Shown: positions 37,737 through 46,924 of the stretch, piece after piece
How positions within the stretch are numbered: position 1 is the first letter of the stretch
Layout of the letters: each line of letters begins with the position of its first letter
Assembly (NCBI RefSeq): GCF_021533195.1
Contig: NZ_JAJNKB010000002.1
Location: forward strand, 806,001 to 870,000
DNA: 64,000 bases
Reading direction: 5' to 3'
Source: Portibacter marinus
Lineage (GTDB): Bacteria; Bacteroidota; Bacteroidia; Chitinophagales; Saprospiraceae
The notes under the pieces: model-generated
Database searches by the model: none
Told to the model about the DNA's origin: nothing
The model's input: only the letters and a program-made list of their open reading frames with translations
Position numbers and translations under genes: made by a program

Positions 37737-38038
37737 AAAGCTTGTAAATGAATTTGCAAGTCCAATAGCAGTATCAAACAAGAGAAATTCTGCTATCTGA
37801 TAGCTTGCACATAAGAATCAAAAGTCAGATCATAAGTGGTCAGCAAATCAAACAAAGAACTAATTAGAAACTAAAACGCTATCTGATATTTTTCTAGCTC
37901 AATCCATTTAAAGGCCGATATTCAAAGCTTGCAAATGAATTTGCAAGTCCAATAACAGAACCAAATTCCCGTAGCTGGCAGAAATTGCAAGTCCAATAGC
38001 AGAACCAAATTCCCATAGCTGGTAGAAATTGCAACTCT
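37737..38038. repeat. Mosaic palindromic repeat cluster, left copy
   Basis: Contains the palindrome CTTGCAAATGAATTTGCAAG twice (37741-37760 with one change, 37928-37947 perfect), GCTATCTGATAGC (37792-37804) and a partial copy (37878-37888). A tandem duplication of a 44-base unit follows (37951-37994 and 37995-38038, containing CCAAATTCCC and TAGCTGG). A 49-base block (37768-37816) recurs in inverted orientation at 47063-47111 with two mismatches. It fills the 364-base gap between the TetR and YfcC genes; no gene is seen. Function unknown; REP-like or remnant mobile sequence are both possible. Confidence 0.85.
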
Positions 38039-38080
38039 CAATGCATTTGAATAAGATATAGGTTTTTACTTTATTTGACG

Positions 38081-39463
38081 ATGAAAAGTGGCCAACTTAA
38101 AATCCCTCATGCCGTAACCCTTCTGTTCGTCATCATCGTTTTTGTCTCAATCTTAACGTACATTCTGCCTGCTGGTGCTTACGAGCGAACGGAAATTGAT
38201 GGACGCATGCGTGTTGTTCCAGGCTCTTATCAGGAACTACCAAACTCTCCAGTAAGCATCTTAGATATGTTTAAGGCAATTCCACTTGGATTTGAAGCGG
38301 CAGTGAGCATCATATTTATCGTTCTTGCAGGTGGAATCATGTTTGGAATCATGGATCGCACCAAAGCGGTCGAAAATAGCGTGGGAACACTCGTCAAAAC
38401 GCTTGGTCTCAAGCGCAAATACCTCATCGTCATCATCATGACCTTTGTATTCGGAATGCTCGGAGTAGCAGTAGGATATGAAAACAATATAGCCATGGTG
38501 CCCATAGCAGCAGTTCTAAGCCTGGCTATAGGGGGCGATCTCATCCTGGCTGCAGGAATATCCGTTGGAGCAATGACCGTAGGTTTTGGACTTTCACCGA
38601 TCAATCCATATACCGTTGGAACGGGGCATAAGATTGCTGAACTACAAATGTTCAGTGGTGCAGGTCTTCGTAGTGCACTATGCTTTTTCGCCTTGGCGTT
38701 AATGTCCTTTTATAACGTCAGATACTTCAAAAGAATAACCAATGATCCGGAAAAAAGCCTTGGCAAAGATCTTGATGTAGAAGGAATCTCACTCGAAAAA
38801 GAAATCTCAGATTATCATATGACTGTCCAGAACTGGTTGGTTTTGGGTGTATTCTTGCTAGGATTAGTGGTAATCATTTACGGTGTTTTTGTCCATCATT
38901 GGTACATCAATGAACTTTCAGCCATATTTCTTATGATTGCTTTAGCAAGCGGATTAATCGTCAGAATGAATCCGACAGAATTTAGCAAAACTGTTTTAAA
39001 GTCTGTTGCCATTGCAGCTCCGGGAGCTTTCATGGTTGGATTTGCAACTACCATTAAGGTCATTATGGAAATGGGTCAAATCGGCGATACGATATCCTAT
39101 CGACTTTCTGAAATGTTGGTTGGGCTCTCTACATATGCTTCGGCCATCGCTATGTCTTTGTCTCAATGCGTCATTAATTTTTTCATTCCTTCGGGGAGCG
39201 GTCAAGCTTTGGCCACATTGCCAGTGATGATACCATTAGGTGAGGTGCTTGGACTTACTCCACAGACCGCTATCCTTGCATTTCAAATTGGAGATGGTGT
39301 GACCAATCTGCTAAATCCAACACTTGGTGGTCTCATAGCAATGTTAGCCATGTGTCGCGTCCCTTTAGATCGCTGGCTTCGCTTTATTTTTCCTATGGCC
39401 ACCTTAATTTTAATTTCTTCCTGGATTTTTCTTTCTATTGCGGTAAGGATAGGTTATCATTAG
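38081..39463 (+). CDS. YfcC-family integral membrane transporter
   Basis: 460 residues with 11-13 hydrophobic helices. It matches the YfcC/DcuC-like ion-transporter superfamily: conserved first part IPHAVTLLFVIIVFVSILTY, the motif PAGAYERTEIDGRMRVVPGSY between helices 1 and 2, and hairpin signatures VGYENNIAMVPIAAV and FFIPSGSGQALATLPVMIPL. Substrates of the family are usually carboxylates, amino acids or peptides. The M20 deacetylase gene starts 19 bases after it, which suggests an N-acylated amino acid or dipeptide as cargo. ATG at 38081 is chosen over TTG at 38075. Confidence 0.85.
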   Translation: MKSGQLKIPHAVTLLFVIIVFVSILTYILPAGAYERTEIDGRMRVVPGSYQELPNSPVSILDMFKAIPLGFEAAVSIIFIVLAGGIMFGIMDRTKAVENSVGTLVKTLGLKRKYLIVIIMTFVFGMLGVAVGYENNIAMVPIAAVLSLAIGGDLILAAGISVGAMTVGFGLSPINPYTVGTGHKIAELQMFSGAGLRSALCFFALALMSFYNVRYFKRITNDPEKSLGKDLDVEGISLEKEISDYHMTVQNWLVLGVFLLGLVVIIYGVFVHHWYINELSAIFLMIALASGLIVRMNPTEFSKTVLKSVAIAAPGAFMVGFATTIKVIMEMGQIGDTISYRLSEMLVGLSTYASAIAMSLSQCVINFFIPSGSGQALATLPVMIPLGEVLGLTPQTAILAFQIGDGVTNLLNPTLGGLIAMLAMCRVPLDRWLRFIFPMATLILISSWIFLSIAVRIGYH

Positions 39464-39482
39464 GTTTATGTCAATGTATTAA

Positions 39483-40649
39483 ATGAATATCAAGATGAGT
39501 GTCGAAGAGATTTTAGCAAAGCTGGTTTCCTTTCCAGTCCTGGGGGGGCAGTCCAACACCTCCATAATCACCTGGATAAAAGAATATGTAGAGTCATTTG
39601 GTATACCAACCGTATTGGTTCCCCATGCTATTGAAGAGAAAGCATCATTGCATTGTCGGATTGGTCCAGCAGTGAATGAAGGTGTCATATTGTCCGGCCA
39701 TACCGATGTGGTACCCGTTGCTGGACAGGATTGGAGTACCAATCCTTGGGAATTGACTGATAAAGGAGATGGCAAACTATACGGAAGAGGCTCTTGTGAT
39801 ATGAAGGGATTTATTGCTTGTGTTTTGGCAGTGCTTCCTGAGATGATAAAGGCGGATCTGCAGCGTCCCATCTATTTTGCTTTTTCATATGATGAAGAAA
39901 TTGGATGTCTGGCAGCTCCGGAATTGATAGAAGCCATCACTGATCATTACGATGAAAAACCAAAATTTGCCATTATTGGAGAACCCTCGCTCATGCAACC
40001 TATGATCGGCCAAAAAGGAATCGTAATCTATGAAACTGTGGTCAACGGCTCAGCAGGGCATAGCAGTAGAATTAGACAGGAAGTAAGTGCCATACATGAA
40101 AGTGCTCGTTTGATTTTATGGCTGGAGTCCAAAATGAATGGTTTGGTCGAAGCCGGACATGTGGACGAAAGATTCACCCCTCCCCACACTTCCATTCATT
40201 GCGGTATAGTCCAAGGGGGTATTGCTCCCAATGTCATTGCTGACAAAGCGGTTTTTAATTGGGATGTTCGTGTGATACCTAAAGACATTGCCAAAAACAT
40301 ACTTACTGATTTCGAGCAACACTGTCGTCAAAGGGAAAATGAATTGAGAGCTGTTTTCCCAGCATTCAAAATTGAGACCCGGGAGATTCATCCTGATGTG
40401 CCGGCTTTGGATACTGCTGAAACAGACGAGATTGTTGGTTTTGTGCAGGAGTTAGGTCAAAATCCTACATGGTCTACTGTATCCTATGCGGCTGAAGCTG
40501 GTCAATTTGCTGCTGGAGGCTATCAAGCCATCATCTGTGGTCCCGGTTCAATAGAGCAAGCACACCGAGCTGATGAATTCATTGCGAAAAGTGAATTAGA
40601 AAGAGGAGTGAAGATGATCAGACAATTGGTACAGAAACTGAGCACGTAA
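39483..40649 (+). CDS. argE: M20 metallopeptidase, acetylornithine deacetylase-like
   Basis: 388 residues of the ArgE/DapE/CPG2 family. Zinc-site residues: His73 and Asp75 in SGHTDVVPV, Asp106 in GRGSCDMKG, Glu138/Glu139 in YDEEIG, Glu167 in IIGEPS, and a late His in SIEQAHRADEF. ArgE-type enzymes hydrolyse N-acetyl-L-ornithine and related N-acyl amino acids. Paired with the YfcC-like transporter just upstream, it may serve uptake and deacylation of an N-acylated amino acid instead of arginine synthesis; no other arg genes are nearby. The symbol reflects family, not proven substrate. Confidence 0.82.
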   Translation: MNIKMSVEEILAKLVSFPVLGGQSNTSIITWIKEYVESFGIPTVLVPHAIEEKASLHCRIGPAVNEGVILSGHTDVVPVAGQDWSTNPWELTDKGDGKLYGRGSCDMKGFIACVLAVLPEMIKADLQRPIYFAFSYDEEIGCLAAPELIEAITDHYDEKPKFAIIGEPSLMQPMIGQKGIVIYETVVNGSAGHSSRIRQEVSAIHESARLILWLESKMNGLVEAGHVDERFTPPHTSIHCGIVQGGIAPNVIADKAVFNWDVRVIPKDIAKNILTDFEQHCRQRENELRAVFPAFKIETREIHPDVPALDTAETDEIVGFVQELGQNPTWSTVSYAAEAGQFAAGGYQAIICGPGSIEQAHRADEFIAKSELERGVKMIRQLVQKLST

Positions 40650-40768
40650 ATCTAAGATAGCGTACTTTTTTCGATCAGTGAAAGCTTCTATGACGCTTTG
40701 TGGCTTGAAAAATCAAGATACAGGCTTGTGGGTGTTTATTGGGCTAAAATGATAGAACAAGATGTTAA

Positions 40769-41974
40769 CTACTTCACTGGTGAATAGCTTATGGACATCT
40801 GCACTAGTTTTTGATGGGTTAGCTCTCCAGCAACAGGTTGACCAATAGAGATATCGGCCTTTAAAGATCGATAATTGTATCCTGCTCCAAAAGTAAGATT
40901 GCGATTTCCTCCAATGGCCCTCTGTTCCAAGTAAAAACCACTTCTCAAAAATAATCGATCCTCAAAATCGTACTCTAATCCAAAAGAAAAGTATACCTCA
41001 TTCCACTCCTCCTGAAAACCTCCATCTGCATCGTAAAACGATCTCCATGCCGCTTTTAGTACGGTGTATGGTAATCTCTCATTACAAAGAAAATCATCGC
41101 AAGCTTCATCCGGCAAAGGGACCAGCAACTTATTCGCATCGGTGAAGATTGACAGCTTATTTTGATCATCGAGCGCTAATGACCAGCCCAGACCAATTCC
41201 GAGATTTGCAGGAAGGTACATCCTTGCTAATCCGTTATTATAGGCCATTGGAAAACCAATGTTGGTTAAGGCCAATCCTGCTGAAATTGTGGATTCACGC
41301 TTATTCAAATTGAATTTTTTATTAAAGGTAAAGGATAAGTCACCGGCAAAAGATTGTCCGGGAATTGCCAAACTTGATCCAGCTTTATCTTGAGCATAAG
41401 CAATATTAGAATAGATGTATTTCAAGTTTAGCGCACTAGAAAAGTGGTTTCCTAACTTTCTGGAATAAGCGATAGAGAGCAAGCTTTCAGATGCTTTGTC
41501 ATATCCTGAAAATGCTGTAAGACTGGTTGGAAGTGAATGGTTAAATGAATTGACGGCACGCTTAAAATTAATGCCTAACGCATTAGCATCGCCAAATTTT
41601 TGAAATACCGACAAGGAGGCGAGCCTCAAATTATTACCTGTCTGGCCTCCCAAACGAAATGCAGAATTGGCAGTAATTCCAGAAGAAGCCTCATAAAAGC
41701 TGATTTTGGAAGCATTGAAAAACATAGCATTTCTACTTCTTATTGATGCAATTCCTGCCCCGCCTAAACCTCCTGCATTTGCATCGACCGGAATTCTTAA
41801 GAATGGTGCAGAAATAATGAGCGGATTACCTATGCAAGGATCACCAAAACCTTGAGTCAAACATCCTTCATCGACATGGTATATTTGCCCAAAGGAATGG
41901 TTTGCCATTGGCATAAAAAAAATAAAAAATGCTAAAATGATTTGAAGCCTTTCCTGGTAGTAAATCTGTTTCAT
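40769..41974 (-). CDS. PorV/PorQ-family outer-membrane protein
   Basis: 401 residues with a signal peptide (about 1-29, cut after SFGQ). Residues 60-75 (PVDANAGGLGGAGIASIRSR) match the start of PorV-type barrels, followed by FFNASKISFYEASSGI. Alternating beta-strand segments of an FadL-like 14-stranded barrel run to a C-terminal strand ending SYSPVK. PorV works with the type IX secretion system as the shuttle that carries cargo to the cell surface; paralogues have other roles and may not take part in secretion. No other T9SS gene is in this window. Confidence 0.72.
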   Translation of the reverse strand: MKQIYYQERLQIILAFFIFFMPMANHSFGQIYHVDEGCLTQGFGDPCIGNPLIISAPFLRIPVDANAGGLGGAGIASIRSRNAMFFNASKISFYEASSGITANSAFRLGGQTGNNLRLASLSVFQKFGDANALGINFKRAVNSFNHSLPTSLTAFSGYDKASESLLSIAYSRKLGNHFSSALNLKYIYSNIAYAQDKAGSSLAIPGQSFAGDLSFTFNKKFNLNKRESTISAGLALTNIGFPMAYNNGLARMYLPANLGIGLGWSLALDDQNKLSIFTDANKLLVPLPDEACDDFLCNERLPYTVLKAAWRSFYDADGGFQEEWNEVYFSFGLEYDFEDRLFLRSGFYLEQRAIGGNRNLTFGAGYNYRSLKADISIGQPVAGELTHQKLVQMSISYSPVK

Positions 41975-42037
41975 AGCTCTGTCTTGAACGCGAGATTTAA
42001 GTTAATATTATAGATGGTGGAGTTGCCGAAAGCACAA

Positions 42038-42976
42038 TTACTTTTCGATTTGCTCCTTGTGAAAAACAATTTTGTAATAACCGACATATCTCTTTTCTAA
42101 GAAATAAGGTCCCATCAATCCTGCACTTAATTGCTGAATAAATGCTAGTGGTATCCAATTCATTCTGGTAAAGAGCTTCAGAAAAAAGTTCCACCGCAAA
42201 GTTAGTTTAGCACTTTTCTGAAAGGACAAAAAATTAGGCATGACATGGTTAGAATACTCTGCTGACTCTTCTAATTTTAGCGGAGCGATATTTTCTACCA
42301 TCGTGGCGTCTTTATAGTTTTTAAAGTCAGGTAGGGAAAATCCCCAGCAAAACATCTGATAGGCCTTCTCTTCTATTTTATTTAGAGCGGCAGTTCTGGT
42401 AGGAGTCTTAAATCCATCAAAAATGACGATTCGACCATTTTCTGTCAGAAGTTCGGCAGCAGATTGAATCACATCATTGAAATCTCTGGAATAACAAAGT
42501 GTTTCCACTGCAAAAATCAGATCATATCTTCCTTCAAAGTGCTCCAGAAAATTGAAATCTCCAGCTTGAAAGCTAGCGTTATTGATATTTTTCGCTTTGC
42601 TCCGGGCGAAGGTTAGATTCGTATCATTTATGTCAATGGCCATAAATTCTACAGTAGGAAATTGATTAGCAAGATGGATGGTATTGAAACCCATACCGCA
42701 GCCCAACTCTAAAACATGGGTGTATCCATTCTTCTTTATCATTTGACCTACCGCGTTTGCCTGATATTTCAACTTGGATTTGTGCGTAGCTTCTTCAGAA
42801 AATGCAATAGGTAAGTGCATAGCACCGTCAGGAGAATGAAATTTCTTGTAAAAAAAAGCAGATTTCGTATAGTAGTCGTCAAGCACATCATTGGAAAATG
42901 ATTTATCGAAATGTTCTTCACTACCGACTACACCAGCAATTTTAGCGTTGTAGAAAGCCAGGTCATCTTTTGTCAT
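42038..42976 (-). CDS. SAM-dependent class I methyltransferase
   Basis: 312 residues. SAM-binding motif I VLELGCGMGFN (88-98), motif II acidic residue in FMAIDINDTN, and motif IV ADELLTENG-like region at GRIVIFDGF. An N-terminal helical region of about 80 residues precedes the Rossmann core, and a C-terminal extension rich in basic and aromatic residues ends in EKRYVGYYKIVFHK. The layout is like small-molecule (sterol/tocopherol-type) methyltransferases. The substrate is unknown. No clear operon partner. Confidence 0.78.
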   Translation of the reverse strand: MTKDDLAFYNAKIAGVVGSEEHFDKSFSNDVLDDYYTKSAFFYKKFHSPDGAMHLPIAFSEEATHKSKLKYQANAVGQMIKKNGYTHVLELGCGMGFNTIHLANQFPTVEFMAIDINDTNLTFARSKAKNINNASFQAGDFNFLEHFEGRYDLIFAVETLCYSRDFNDVIQSAAELLTENGRIVIFDGFKTPTRTAALNKIEEKAYQMFCWGFSLPDFKNYKDATMVENIAPLKLEESAEYSNHVMPNFLSFQKSAKLTLRWNFFLKLFTRMNWIPLAFIQQLSAGLMGPYFLEKRYVGYYKIVFHKEQIEK

Positions 42977-43023
42977 TCTCGTCTATGGTTTCGCCGATTT
43001 TGAACAGAAAAACTTCAAAGATA

Positions 43024-44922
43024 TTATTTCTGGTCATCTGTCCTAAAAGGGGTAACGGGTAAACCATCCAAACTAAATAAATTAGCGTCAAAAGGATTAA
43101 TCTCCCAGGCATAACGGACCGAAACGGGATTCGTCACCTTTTCACTCCAAACCATAACCTTTCCATTTTCCAATTTTGCTTTAGCCCAAACGTATTGACC
43201 ATCCTCTCCGGCAATACTAAAACCTTTTACATAGCCATAACGGTCCTTGACCATGAGTCCATCTCCAACTTGTTGGAATTCAATAAGCATATGATTGCCT
43301 ACTACCTGATGATCTGCATACATCGGACTTCCCGGAACCACATCTTCATCGTATACCTGATTTCGTGCTGGCAACGCTAATCTGTAACCAACGTCTTTTT
43401 TATTTCTGGGATGAATATCATTGGCCTCTCCTATATCTATAATGACTGCTTGACCGGTATTGGGCAGTTCGAGCACCTCTGTCATGGATTCGCGAATGAC
43501 CGCCCATGCGTCCGTACCAGGTTCTTTCATGGGTTGTCTGAAATTGGCCAATTGAACGTAGTAGAAAGGAAGTTCCGGATTGTTCCATTCCGTCCTCCAT
43601 TGACCTATCAATGACTTAAGGAGATACCTGTAATCATATGCACTTTCAAGGTTGCCAGCATTGGATTCACCTTGATACCAAATGATACCTTTAATCGGAA
43701 AATCAATGATAGGGTGAATCATTGCGTTGTAGATCAAATTAGGTATTTGATTGCTTAAATTATTGACCTGCAACGCGCCTACCCTCATTTCCCAATCAAA
43801 GTCGGTTAAAGCTTTGTCTCCAATTCCTGTCGCAAATTTTGAGGTGTACATTCCACCTCCTCCACCAGTATCGTGAATTCTTATAAGTAATTCATTCTTG
43901 CCATCCCTCAGTTTATCTTCTGAAACGCGATAGATTCTGTGAACGTTGTAACCATTCGTTTGACCTACTAATTGGCCATTTACCCACGTCATGTCACTGT
44001 CATCGATTGTTCCGAGATGCAGATCAATATCCTCATCGGCTTCAAAATAGGTTCTGTAGTAAATTACACCGTCCAGGCCATCATAGCCTTGATTTTCCCA
44101 CAGTTCTGAAGGATCAATCTTCTTCCATTTTTCAGCTTCCTTATTATTCACCCACTTAGGCATTTGATCATCCATGCCTTGATCATTTTCGTCTACTCCT
44201 GGAAATTTATCTTGCAGCGCTTTTTTACGGCCTTCCAGGTCAATGTTATTTTTTTTCTGATACGACTTTAAAGAATATTCAGGATGCTTTTTACTCAGGA
44301 CTTGATTATTCATCCAGGGCTCGATCCGGCTACCGCCCCATGAAGAATTCAATAATCCAATGGGCACATCATTATGAGCTCTAATGCTTTGAGCGAAATA
44401 GTAGCCTACCGCTGTAAATTGACCTGCTGTTTCCGGACTCAAAACCTGCCATTCACCACCAGGTAGTTCCTGAGCGGGTTTCAGCTCGTTGGCATGTGGT
44501 ACTTTAAAATGTCGAATTTTGCCATCCTTTGCTCGGCTGATTTCCTCCTCAGCATTTTCAGTATTTTGCAGAACCCACTCCATATTGGACTGTCCTGAAC
44601 AAAGCCATACATCACCAAAGTATATATCTTTGTAAGTCAGGCCATTATCAGCGCTTTTTATTTCTATGGTATGAGGTCCTCCAGCGGGAGTAGGAGGTAT
44701 GTCAATGGTCCACCTGCCTTGTTGATCAGCTGTTCCCGGATATTCTTTCCGGTTAAATATTACTTTTACTTTCTCTCCTGGTGCTCCCCAACCTGTGATC
44801 GGTATGACCGCATTTCTTTGAAGAACAGCATGGCTACTAAAGGTTTTCTTAGTTCTGAACTGAGCATCAACTACATTATAAAAACCAATCAAAAGTAAAA
44901 ACAGAATAATAGGTTTAAGCAT
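43024..44922 (-). CDS. Exported sialate O-acetylesterase-like SGNH hydrolase
   Basis: 632 residues with a signal peptide (about 1-20). Catalytic motifs of the sialate O-acetylesterase family: nucleophile Ser112 in LCSGQSNMEW, the block GIIWYQGESNAGN and the Asp-x-x-His pair in ANDIHPRNKKD. An insert of about 130 residues between residues 250 and 390 (ending GKNELLIRIHDTGGGGGMYT) looks like a galactose-binding-type beta sandwich. The family removes O-acetyl groups from sialic acids or other sugars in the periplasm. No sialic-acid transport or catabolic genes are nearby. Confidence 0.87.
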   Translation of the reverse strand: MLKPIILFLLLIGFYNVVDAQFRTKKTFSSHAVLQRNAVIPITGWGAPGEKVKVIFNRKEYPGTADQQGRWTIDIPPTPAGGPHTIEIKSADNGLTYKDIYFGDVWLCSGQSNMEWVLQNTENAEEEISRAKDGKIRHFKVPHANELKPAQELPGGEWQVLSPETAGQFTAVGYYFAQSIRAHNDVPIGLLNSSWGGSRIEPWMNNQVLSKKHPEYSLKSYQKKNNIDLEGRKKALQDKFPGVDENDQGMDDQMPKWVNNKEAEKWKKIDPSELWENQGYDGLDGVIYYRTYFEADEDIDLHLGTIDDSDMTWVNGQLVGQTNGYNVHRIYRVSEDKLRDGKNELLIRIHDTGGGGGMYTSKFATGIGDKALTDFDWEMRVGALQVNNLSNQIPNLIYNAMIHPIIDFPIKGIIWYQGESNAGNLESAYDYRYLLKSLIGQWRTEWNNPELPFYYVQLANFRQPMKEPGTDAWAVIRESMTEVLELPNTGQAVIIDIGEANDIHPRNKKDVGYRLALPARNQVYDEDVVPGSPMYADHQVVGNHMLIEFQQVGDGLMVKDRYGYVKGFSIAGEDGQYVWAKAKLENGKVMVWSEKVTNPVSVRYAWEINPFDANLFSLDGLPVTPFRTDDQK

Positions 44923-44983
44923 TATCTTTACGTTTAGTGCAAGCCAATTTAATCAAAAACTAGAGAAAACTCTTGCTTCATTT

Positions 44984-45877
44984 TTGACTTTACGTCAAAA
45001 TTTGTTTCTTACGATTCACAAAACGGAACTGGTATTGATAAAGAAATATTCCTTTGATATATTTAAGCCAAAGTGGCCAAAGTGGAAAGTTAAGGTGGCT
45101 GATTTTTTCCTTAATGCTTTGCCACTGGGTGTTGCTGCGGCCAATAAGATGATTCGAAAATACGGACACTTGAAGAATCATCAATTTATCGATCGAGTGA
45201 TAGAGGATCGTGGGCACAAGCTGGATATTGTGGGTCTTGAACACATACCATTGGAGGGCCCCGTGACATTAGTGTCTAATCATCCGGGTGGAGCAGATGT
45301 AGTCGCAACGATTTCAGCAATAGGTAAAAGACGACCTGATTTCGTCATACTGGCCAATGAACTGATATGTGTAGAACCTGTGGTCGATATCGTTCTACCA
45401 GTCAATACGATGGCAAAAGACAACAAGGTCAATTTTGATGCGGTACACCAGGCGTATCGAGATGGTAAGGTGGTTGTTTTTTATGCTGCAGGGAAGAACT
45501 CCAGATACAATGATGAAGGTTTACTTCGCGACCGTAAATGGAGACCAACATTTCTTGATTTTGCCATTCAATACCGTACTCCGATTACTATCTTGCGAAT
45601 TGGTGGATCAAATGCTAAGATCTTTTATAAGGTATCGAGGTTGAGGGAGAAATATGAAAGATTTAAGAAAGTGCCTTTGGAAAACATCTTTCAATTGAGA
45701 GAATTGGTTAATCCGAAAGATGAAGCGATCCAACTTACTTTTTCGGAAAGTATTCCAGCTGAAGAGGTTGCTACCAGGTTACAAAGTGGAGAACTATCTG
45801 ACAAGCGGGCTTTGGCAGATGCACTGTATCAATTTTTATACGCAATGTCAGAGGAAAACTTAAAATTTCAAGGATGA
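44984..45877 (+). CDS. PlsC-type acyltransferase, likely O-acyltransferase of amino-acid lipids
   Basis: Up to 297 residues; the first 55 depend on a TTG start at 44984, and the first ATG (45149) would remove them, so the start is uncertain. It has a lysophospholipid-acyltransferase core with VTLVSNHPGGADVVATI, where the usual H-x4-D box appears as HPGGAD, plus later segments VEPVVDIVLPVNTM and VVVFYAAGKNSRYND. It overlaps by 4 bases (ATGA) with a GNAT-type N-acyltransferase. The two-gene arrangement parallels OlsA/OlsB or GlsA/GlsB pairs that make ornithine or glycine lipids, with this gene adding the second acyl chain. Confidence 0.75.
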   Translation: MTLRQNLFLTIHKTELVLIKKYSFDIFKPKWPKWKVKVADFFLNALPLGVAAANKMIRKYGHLKNHQFIDRVIEDRGHKLDIVGLEHIPLEGPVTLVSNHPGGADVVATISAIGKRRPDFVILANELICVEPVVDIVLPVNTMAKDNKVNFDAVHQAYRDGKVVVFYAAGKNSRYNDEGLLRDRKWRPTFLDFAIQYRTPITILRIGGSNAKIFYKVSRLREKYERFKKVPLENIFQLRELVNPKDEAIQLTFSESIPAEEVATRLQSGELSDKRALADALYQFLYAMSEENLKFQG

Positions 45878-46914
45878 AGAAAGTACTAGCAGCACAGGCG
45901 CTTGAAGTGGATCCGATGGATTATTTTGATGAAAAGAAAAAAGTATTTAGCAACATACCGGTCTTTCCTCAGATCAGTGAGGAAGAAATTCAAGAGGCGA
46001 TTGATCAGTCTATAGACCCGGATGCATTTGCTGGGGAAATTGCTCGAATTTTAGACTATTCAAAAAAGACCAACAGTTTTGTAAATGATACTGACTTCAT
46101 CATTTGTTTGGTGAATTGGCACAAATGCCCCGAATTGAGTCAGTTGCTTAGCATTATGCGAGAATGGGCTTTTAGGAATGAAGGTGGAGGAGTAGGTGAA
46201 AACGACTATGACCAGTTTGATTTGTTGGATAAAATGGAGCAACTAATCATATTAGATACTCAGGCAGACTCAATCATCGGGACGATTATTGGTGGATATC
46301 GTTACATGGTTCATGACGCGGATTCTTATTCCACGGGGCCAATGGGAGAATATTTTTACTTTTCTGATCAATGGAGATCTGAGAAGTGGATTGAGCTTGG
46401 TCGTTCATTTATTAATCCCTGGTATCAAAAGCGACATCAGCGATTGTCTTTTGATCTGGTTCTCCATGGATTGGGTTTCATTTATGCCAATAATATGGAT
46501 GCCCGGGGATATTTTGGAAAAATCACATTGTATAATGTATATGAGCGGCAAGGTGCAGACCGGTTCTTTCTGGCGGTAGGTGAGCAGTATATGAGGCAGA
46601 GTGAGGACATGTATGTCAAACCAGAGGAAAGGATACCGGAGGGTACTTTGACGCGGGAACAAATGGAGATGCTTGACCGTGATGTATTCAAGGGTTTGTT
46701 TTATTTATTGAGGAAGGATTATCAAATCAACTTGGTACCCATTATGGCGGTTTACAATCGTATGACTCCTTTAAATAAGATGTACTACTTTGGAGCATTC
46801 AAGCATTACTCATTCGGTGAATCGATCGAGATGGGCATCGCCATTGCCTTTGAAGATATTTATGAGGGTATCATCGAAAAATTTGCCAGACCGTATATGA
46901 AAATTGATGAATAA
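45874..46914 (+). CDS. GNAT-fold N-acyltransferase (OlsB/GlsB-like)
   Basis: 346 residues, related to the OlsB-type acetyltransferase domain. Visible elements: QADSIIGTIIGGYRYM, then IELGRSFINPWYQ (the 'E-L-x-R' box of N-acyl-homoserine/ornithine acyltransferase-like proteins), and a C-terminal KMYYFGAFKHYSFGESIEM. It would attach a 3-hydroxyacyl chain from acyl-ACP to the amino group of glycine, ornithine or another amino acid, making the lyso-lipid used by the upstream acyltransferase. The start ATG overlaps the previous stop by 4 bases, indicating coupled translation. Amino-acid specificity cannot be read from sequence. Confidence 0.78.
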   Translation: MKKVLAAQALEVDPMDYFDEKKKVFSNIPVFPQISEEEIQEAIDQSIDPDAFAGEIARILDYSKKTNSFVNDTDFIICLVNWHKCPELSQLLSIMREWAFRNEGGGVGENDYDQFDLLDKMEQLIILDTQADSIIGTIIGGYRYMVHDADSYSTGPMGEYFYFSDQWRSEKWIELGRSFINPWYQKRHQRLSFDLVLHGLGFIYANNMDARGYFGKITLYNVYERQGADRFFLAVGEQYMRQSEDMYVKPEERIPEGTLTREQMEMLDRDVFKGLFYLLRKDYQINLVPIMAVYNRMTPLNKMYYFGAFKHYSFGESIEMGIAIAFEDIYEGIIEKFARPYMKIDE

Positions 46915-46924
46915 AGCGATTTCT

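Noticed and set aside
37951..38038. A CRISPR array
   Set aside because: There are just two adjacent copies with no unique spacers and no cas genes nearby.
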